This document shows positions 5,810 to 8,007 of a stretch of 8,007 bases of DNA, in pieces. The notes beneath the pieces are model-generated. The model saw nothing but the letters and a program-made list of their open reading frames with translations, was not told where the DNA came from and searched no databases. Both the position numbers and the translations under genes were made by a program. The stretch covers positions 1 through 8,007 of the forward strand of contig JAAXHX010000263.1 in assembly GCA_012270635.1 (NCBI GenBank), in the 5' to 3' direction. Numbering within the stretch: position 1 is the first letter of the stretch; the number at the start of each line of letters is the position of its first letter. Origin of the DNA: Dehalococcoidia bacterium. GTDB lineage: Bacteria; Chloroflexota; Dehalococcoidia; Plut-88900.

Positions 5810-6304
5810 ATGGCGCGCGGTGCCACGCCGGAACCCAACTTCAAGAATCGGACGCTGTATCACGGCGACAACCTCGCTTTTCTGCGCGGTTTGAATAGTG
5901 GAACAGTGAACCTAATTGCCACTGACCCACCCTTCAACAAGAGTCGTGACTTCCATGCGACGCCCGATACCCTGGCTGCCGGAGCAAAATTTCAAGACCG
6001 CTGGAGCTGGAAAGAGGATGTCCACGACGATTGGCTAATCGCTATTCAGAAAGACGAGGAAGAACTTTGGCAAGTCATTACGGCAGCCAAAAAGGTATAC
6101 GGAGATGACATGGCGGCATTTCTATGCTGGTTGGCAGTGCGCCTGTTGGAGATGCACCGTATCTTGGCTGACGACGGAAGCTTGTACCTGCACATCGACC
6201 ATACAGCGCATGCTTGGGTGAAGTGTCTAATGGACGCAATATTTGGCCGCCGAAACTTCCGCAACGAGATTGCTTGGTGTTATTTTGGGCCGCTAATGCC
6301 ATGA
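5810..6304 (+). CDS. DNA methyltransferase, N-terminal catalytic part (frame-disrupted)
   Basis: The 164-residue N-terminal part of a beta-class DNA amino-methyltransferase (N6-adenine or N4-cytosine). It has LYHGDN (16-21), the catalytic motif IV DPPF (39-42) after NLIA, a helical stretch to RLLEMHRILADDGSLYLHID (111-130), and FGRRNFRNEIAWCY (145-158), the run that normally leads into a GP..P loop and the rest of the enzyme. Here FGPLMP is followed by TGA, while the expected continuation (KQFPRKHDTLLWYSKS) lies in the -1 frame. The piece lacks the AdoMet motif and should be inactive alone. ATG 5810 suits the family's N-terminus, but no Shine-Dalgarno precedes it; the nearest in-frame upstream stop is at 5753. 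G+C is clearly lower than in the oxidoreductase cluster, suggesting transfer. It is either a damaged gene, a one-base assembly error, or one half of a split enzyme. Confidence 0.82.
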   Translation: MARGATPEPNFKNRTLYHGDNLAFLRGLNSGTVNLIATDPPFNKSRDFHATPDTLAAGAKFQDRWSWKEDVHDDWLIAIQKDEEELWQVITAAKKVYGDDMAAFLCWLAVRLLEMHRILADDGSLYLHIDHTAHAWVKCLMDAIFGRRNFRNEIAWCYFGPLMP

Positions 6305-7209
6305 AGCAATTCCCCCGCAAGCACGACACACTTTTGTGGTATTCCAAGTCCTCGTCCGACTGGGTTTTTAATCGTGAGGACGTGCGTGTGCCTTATAAAG
6401 TACTAGTAGGGACGGGGGGTGGCAAGATCATCGGTGACCGCCAGAATGAGGCGCGTGTTAGAGAATTACAACTAAAAGGAAAAGTAGTCGAAGATTATTG
6501 GGTAGATATCTTCCCCGTCGTAAATCAGAAAGAAAAGACTGGCTACCCTACCCAGAAGCCATCAGCCCTCTACGAGCGAATCATAAAGGCAAGCAGTCAC
6601 CGTGGTGACATGGTGTTAGATCCGTTTGCAGGGTGCGCTACGACATGTGTTGCTGCCGAACGACTGGGGCGACAATGGGTGGGTATGGACATTTGGGAAG
6701 GCGCACACCAGATAGTACTTGATCGACTGGAATCTGAAGGCTTAGTTGTAGAGAATCGTAAACGCGGGCGCACCACGCGACAGTCCTTAACCTTCGGAGA
6801 CATCCATCTGGTGACTACTCCACCCAAACGGACGGATGATGGCCAAGCGGCTACTCTTATACTCCGAACGCCTACGGGCAGGGCGTTGCGCTATCCTCCA
6901 CCTCGAACGCAACACCAGAAGTTGCTGGCGGGCTTGGGAGCCTTCTGTCAAGGTTGTGGACAAGACTACACTTTTGACCCACGCGTACTGGAAGTAGACC
7001 ACATCCGGCCCAAATCGGATGGTGGAAGCGATGCTTACGATAATCTAACGTTGCTTTGTCCGCCGTGCAATAAGGAAAAGCGGGACCATATGACGTTAAC
7101 AGGCTTGCAGGCTGAAAACCGAAAGAATGGGTATCTCGATCCTGAGAATGAGAAAAATATACAACTTGGGAAAGCTCAGCGACGTTCCCGCAAAAGACGG
7201 CGACGGTGA
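6301..7209 (+). CDS. DNA methyltransferase C-terminal part fused to HNH nuclease
   Basis: 302 residues if read from ATG 6301, which overlaps the upstream TGA (ATGA, 6301-6304). It continues the methyltransferase with QFPRKHDTLLWYSKS (3-17) and the probable target-recognition stretch (about 18-75). Then come GYPTQKP (81-87) and motif I, VLDPFAGCATT (105-115), which binds AdoMet, ending in WVGMDI (126-131). A linker of about 75 residues leads to an HNH domain: C216 and C219 (CQGC), the catalytic-type D233-H234 (VDHIRPKSDGG), N248 (DNLTLLC), and C253 and C256 (CPPC), forming the usual two zinc CxxC pairs. The tail (292-302) is almost all Arg/Lys. The order catalytic, recognition, AdoMet is the beta class; a C-terminal HNH suggests a methylate-and-cut protein or a mobile self-sparing endonuclease. 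The same frame opens at 6214, but 6214-6300 there is a shadow of the upstream coding frame. Confidence 0.82.
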   Translation: MKQFPRKHDTLLWYSKSSSDWVFNREDVRVPYKVLVGTGGGKIIGDRQNEARVRELQLKGKVVEDYWVDIFPVVNQKEKTGYPTQKPSALYERIIKASSHRGDMVLDPFAGCATTCVAAERLGRQWVGMDIWEGAHQIVLDRLESEGLVVENRKRGRTTRQSLTFGDIHLVTTPPKRTDDGQAATLILRTPTGRALRYPPPRTQHQKLLAGLGAFCQGCGQDYTFDPRVLEVDHIRPKSDGGSDAYDNLTLLCPPCNKEKRDHMTLTGLQAENRKNGYLDPENEKNIQLGKAQRRSRKRRRR

Positions 7210-7225
7210 GGATTGTAATCTACCA

Positions 7226-7270
7226 CCCGGAATAGCCAATCCGTGACTATTGTCCGGGGCTTTCTGCCCC
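7226..7270. terminator. Two hairpins between convergent genes
   Basis: CCCGGA (7226-7231) pairs with TCCGGG (7253-7258) and ATAG (7232-7235) with CTAT (7247-7250), with a 2-nt TG bulge and an 11-nt loop. Overlapping it, GGGGC (7256-7260) and GCCCC (7266-7270) form a 5-bp stem around TTTCT, so only one of the two can form fully at a time. They lie between the HNH stop (7209) and the minus-strand lyase stop (7279-7281). This suits termination of one or both genes, though no strong T-run follows either. Confidence 0.4.
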
Positions 7271-7278
7271 ACGTCTCT

Positions 7279-8007
7279 CTATCTCTCGCCCCCCGCCACC
7301 ACTCTATCTACAAACTCCTTGGCAAGTCCCAGGTAAGAGTCCGGGTCCAGCAGCCGGTCTATCTCGGCCTCTGACAGGACGTCGGTTACTCTCTCGTCCT
7401 CCATCAGCAGCTCCTTCAACCATCTCCCCTCCTCAAAGGCCTTCTGGGCCGCCTCGTAGACCACGTCGTGGGCCGTGAACCGACCCAGCGACTCCGCTAG
7501 CCCGATCATCACCGCCTCCGACATTATCAGCCCCCTGCTATGGTCCAGGTTTCGGCGCATCGCCTCGGGCTTTACCTGCAGGTTCTCGAAGATGCCTACG
7601 GACAGGTTCAGCGCGCCCGCTGCCAGGATGCACCCCTCCGACAGGAAGTGCCATTCGCTGTGCCACACCGCCGAGTCCCGCTCGTCCTCATGCTCCAACC
7701 CCTGCAGCGCCGTCCCGGCGAGACCGCGGACGGTCCGGGCCAGCGCCACCACCTGCTCCGACCAGGTCGGGTTCCGTTTCTGTGGCATGGTGCTGCTTCC
7801 CACCTGCCCCGGCCCGAACTTCTCCTCCAGCTCCCCCATCTCCGTGCGCTGCATCAGCACCACCTCGTGGGTCATCTTCGCCAGGCTGCCCGTTATCATG
7901 GAAAGCAGCGTCACAAGCTCCACCAGGTTGTCCCTGGCCGAGTGCCAGGTGATGACCGGACTCCCGAGCCCCAGCTCCTTCATCAGCGCCTCCCGCACCT
8001 CCGAAGC
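7279..8007 (-). CDS. Fumarase/PcaB/adenylosuccinate-lyase superfamily lyase, C-terminal part
   Basis: The C-terminal 242 codons of a lyase whose N-terminus is beyond the right edge; the frame is still open at 8007. The superfamily signature GSSTMPQKRNP (7798-7766 on the minus strand, including the mobile-loop catalytic Ser) identifies a beta-eliminating lyase or cycloisomerase active as a tetramer. The preceding SPVITWHSARDNLVELV and following HEDERDSAVWHSEWHFL runs, and the ending DPDSYLGLAKEFVDRVV, look more like 3-carboxymuconate cycloisomerase (PcaB) relatives than classical PurB. The C-terminal helical domain (GLIMSEAVMIGLAESLGR) is of the ADSL_C type. Reaction candidates are muconate cycloisomerisation, adenylosuccinate cleavage or a related fumarate-type elimination. 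A GTG at 7996-7998 is not the true start, because conserved sequence should lie further upstream. It converges on the methyltransferase-HNH gene. Confidence 0.85.
   Translation of the reverse strand, partial: ASEVREALMKELGLGSPVITWHSARDNLVELVTLLSMITGSLAKMTHEVVLMQRTEMGELEEKFGPGQVGSSTMPQKRNPTWSEQVVALARTVRGLAGTALQGLEHEDERDSAVWHSEWHFLSEGCILAAGALNLSVGIFENLQVKPEAMRRNLDHSRGLIMSEAVMIGLAESLGRFTAHDVVYEAAQKAFEEGRWLKELLMEDERVTDVLSEAEIDRLLDPDSYLGLAKEFVDRVVAGGER

Noticed and set aside
5574..5815. Hammerhead-type ribozyme around CTGATGG at 5807
   Set aside because: The core needs CUGANGA and a matching GAAA strand. Here the motif is CTGATGG and no suitable GAAA-bearing strand is placed to complete it.
6214..6300. 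Upstream extension of the HNH-containing frame to ATG 6214
   Set aside because: Over this interval the other frame encodes the conserved methyltransferase sequence, so the translation here is a shadow. The real homology begins at about 6301.
5810..7209. IscB/IsrB-type RNA-guided nuclease
   Set aside because: The HNH domain is at the C-terminus of a methyltransferase. I see no RuvC motifs, bridge helix or PLMP-like domain around it, so only the locus layout is similar.

Overview
The window reads as a piece of a GC-rich bacterial chromosome. The likeliest source is Chloroflexota, in the Dehalococcoidia/SAR202 range. This is inference: it rests on the G+C-rich coding style, the run of four luciferase-like flavin/F420 oxidoreductase genes (SAR202 genomes are known for expanding such paralogues), and short palindromic GTCATTCC...GGAAT repeats in the spacers. 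No rRNA, tRNA or taxonomic marker gene is present to settle it.

Layout. Positions 1-304 hold no gene: two tandem 40-bp palindromic repeats, further repeat-like words, and a strong terminator hairpin. A minus-strand PLP aminotransferase follows (305-1468). A short divergent promoter region separates it from a plus-strand cluster of four luciferase-like monooxygenases (1599-5438). The first three are visibly related, packed with a 5-bp gap and then a 4-bp ATGA overlap. The fourth belongs to a different branch, resembles F420-dependent enzymes, and has its own strong Shine-Dalgarno. The cluster was probably built by tandem duplication and is probably transcribed together. Its substrates cannot be read from sequence.

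Positions 5439-5809 are non-coding but full of structure: a degenerate copy of the left-hand repeat, a perfect 33-nt palindrome, an 11-nt dyad, and a near-consensus promoter (TTGACA, 17 bp, TAGATT). The predicted start of that promoter falls at the first base of a strongly folded region of about 140 nt. That region has two long nested helices, an apical hairpin whose 5-nt loop is exactly complementary to the 3' tail (a pseudoknot), and a further hairpin just before the next gene. I read it as a structured RNA or structured leader.

The gene that follows (5810-7209) has lower G+C than its neighbours and is probably acquired. It is a beta-class DNA amino-methyltransferase fused to a C-terminal HNH nuclease. 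It is broken, or naturally split, into two frames that meet at an ATGA overlap at 6301-6304. The N-terminal piece carries the catalytic DPPF motif; the C-terminal piece carries the AdoMet motif and the HNH domain. Two hairpins follow (7226-7270), then the C-terminal part of a minus-strand lyase of the fumarase/PcaB/adenylosuccinate lyase superfamily that runs off the right edge.

The most interesting unit is 5581-7270: a promoter-driven pseudoknotted RNA immediately upstream of a methyltransferase-HNH gene, forming a compositional island between ordinary metabolic genes.
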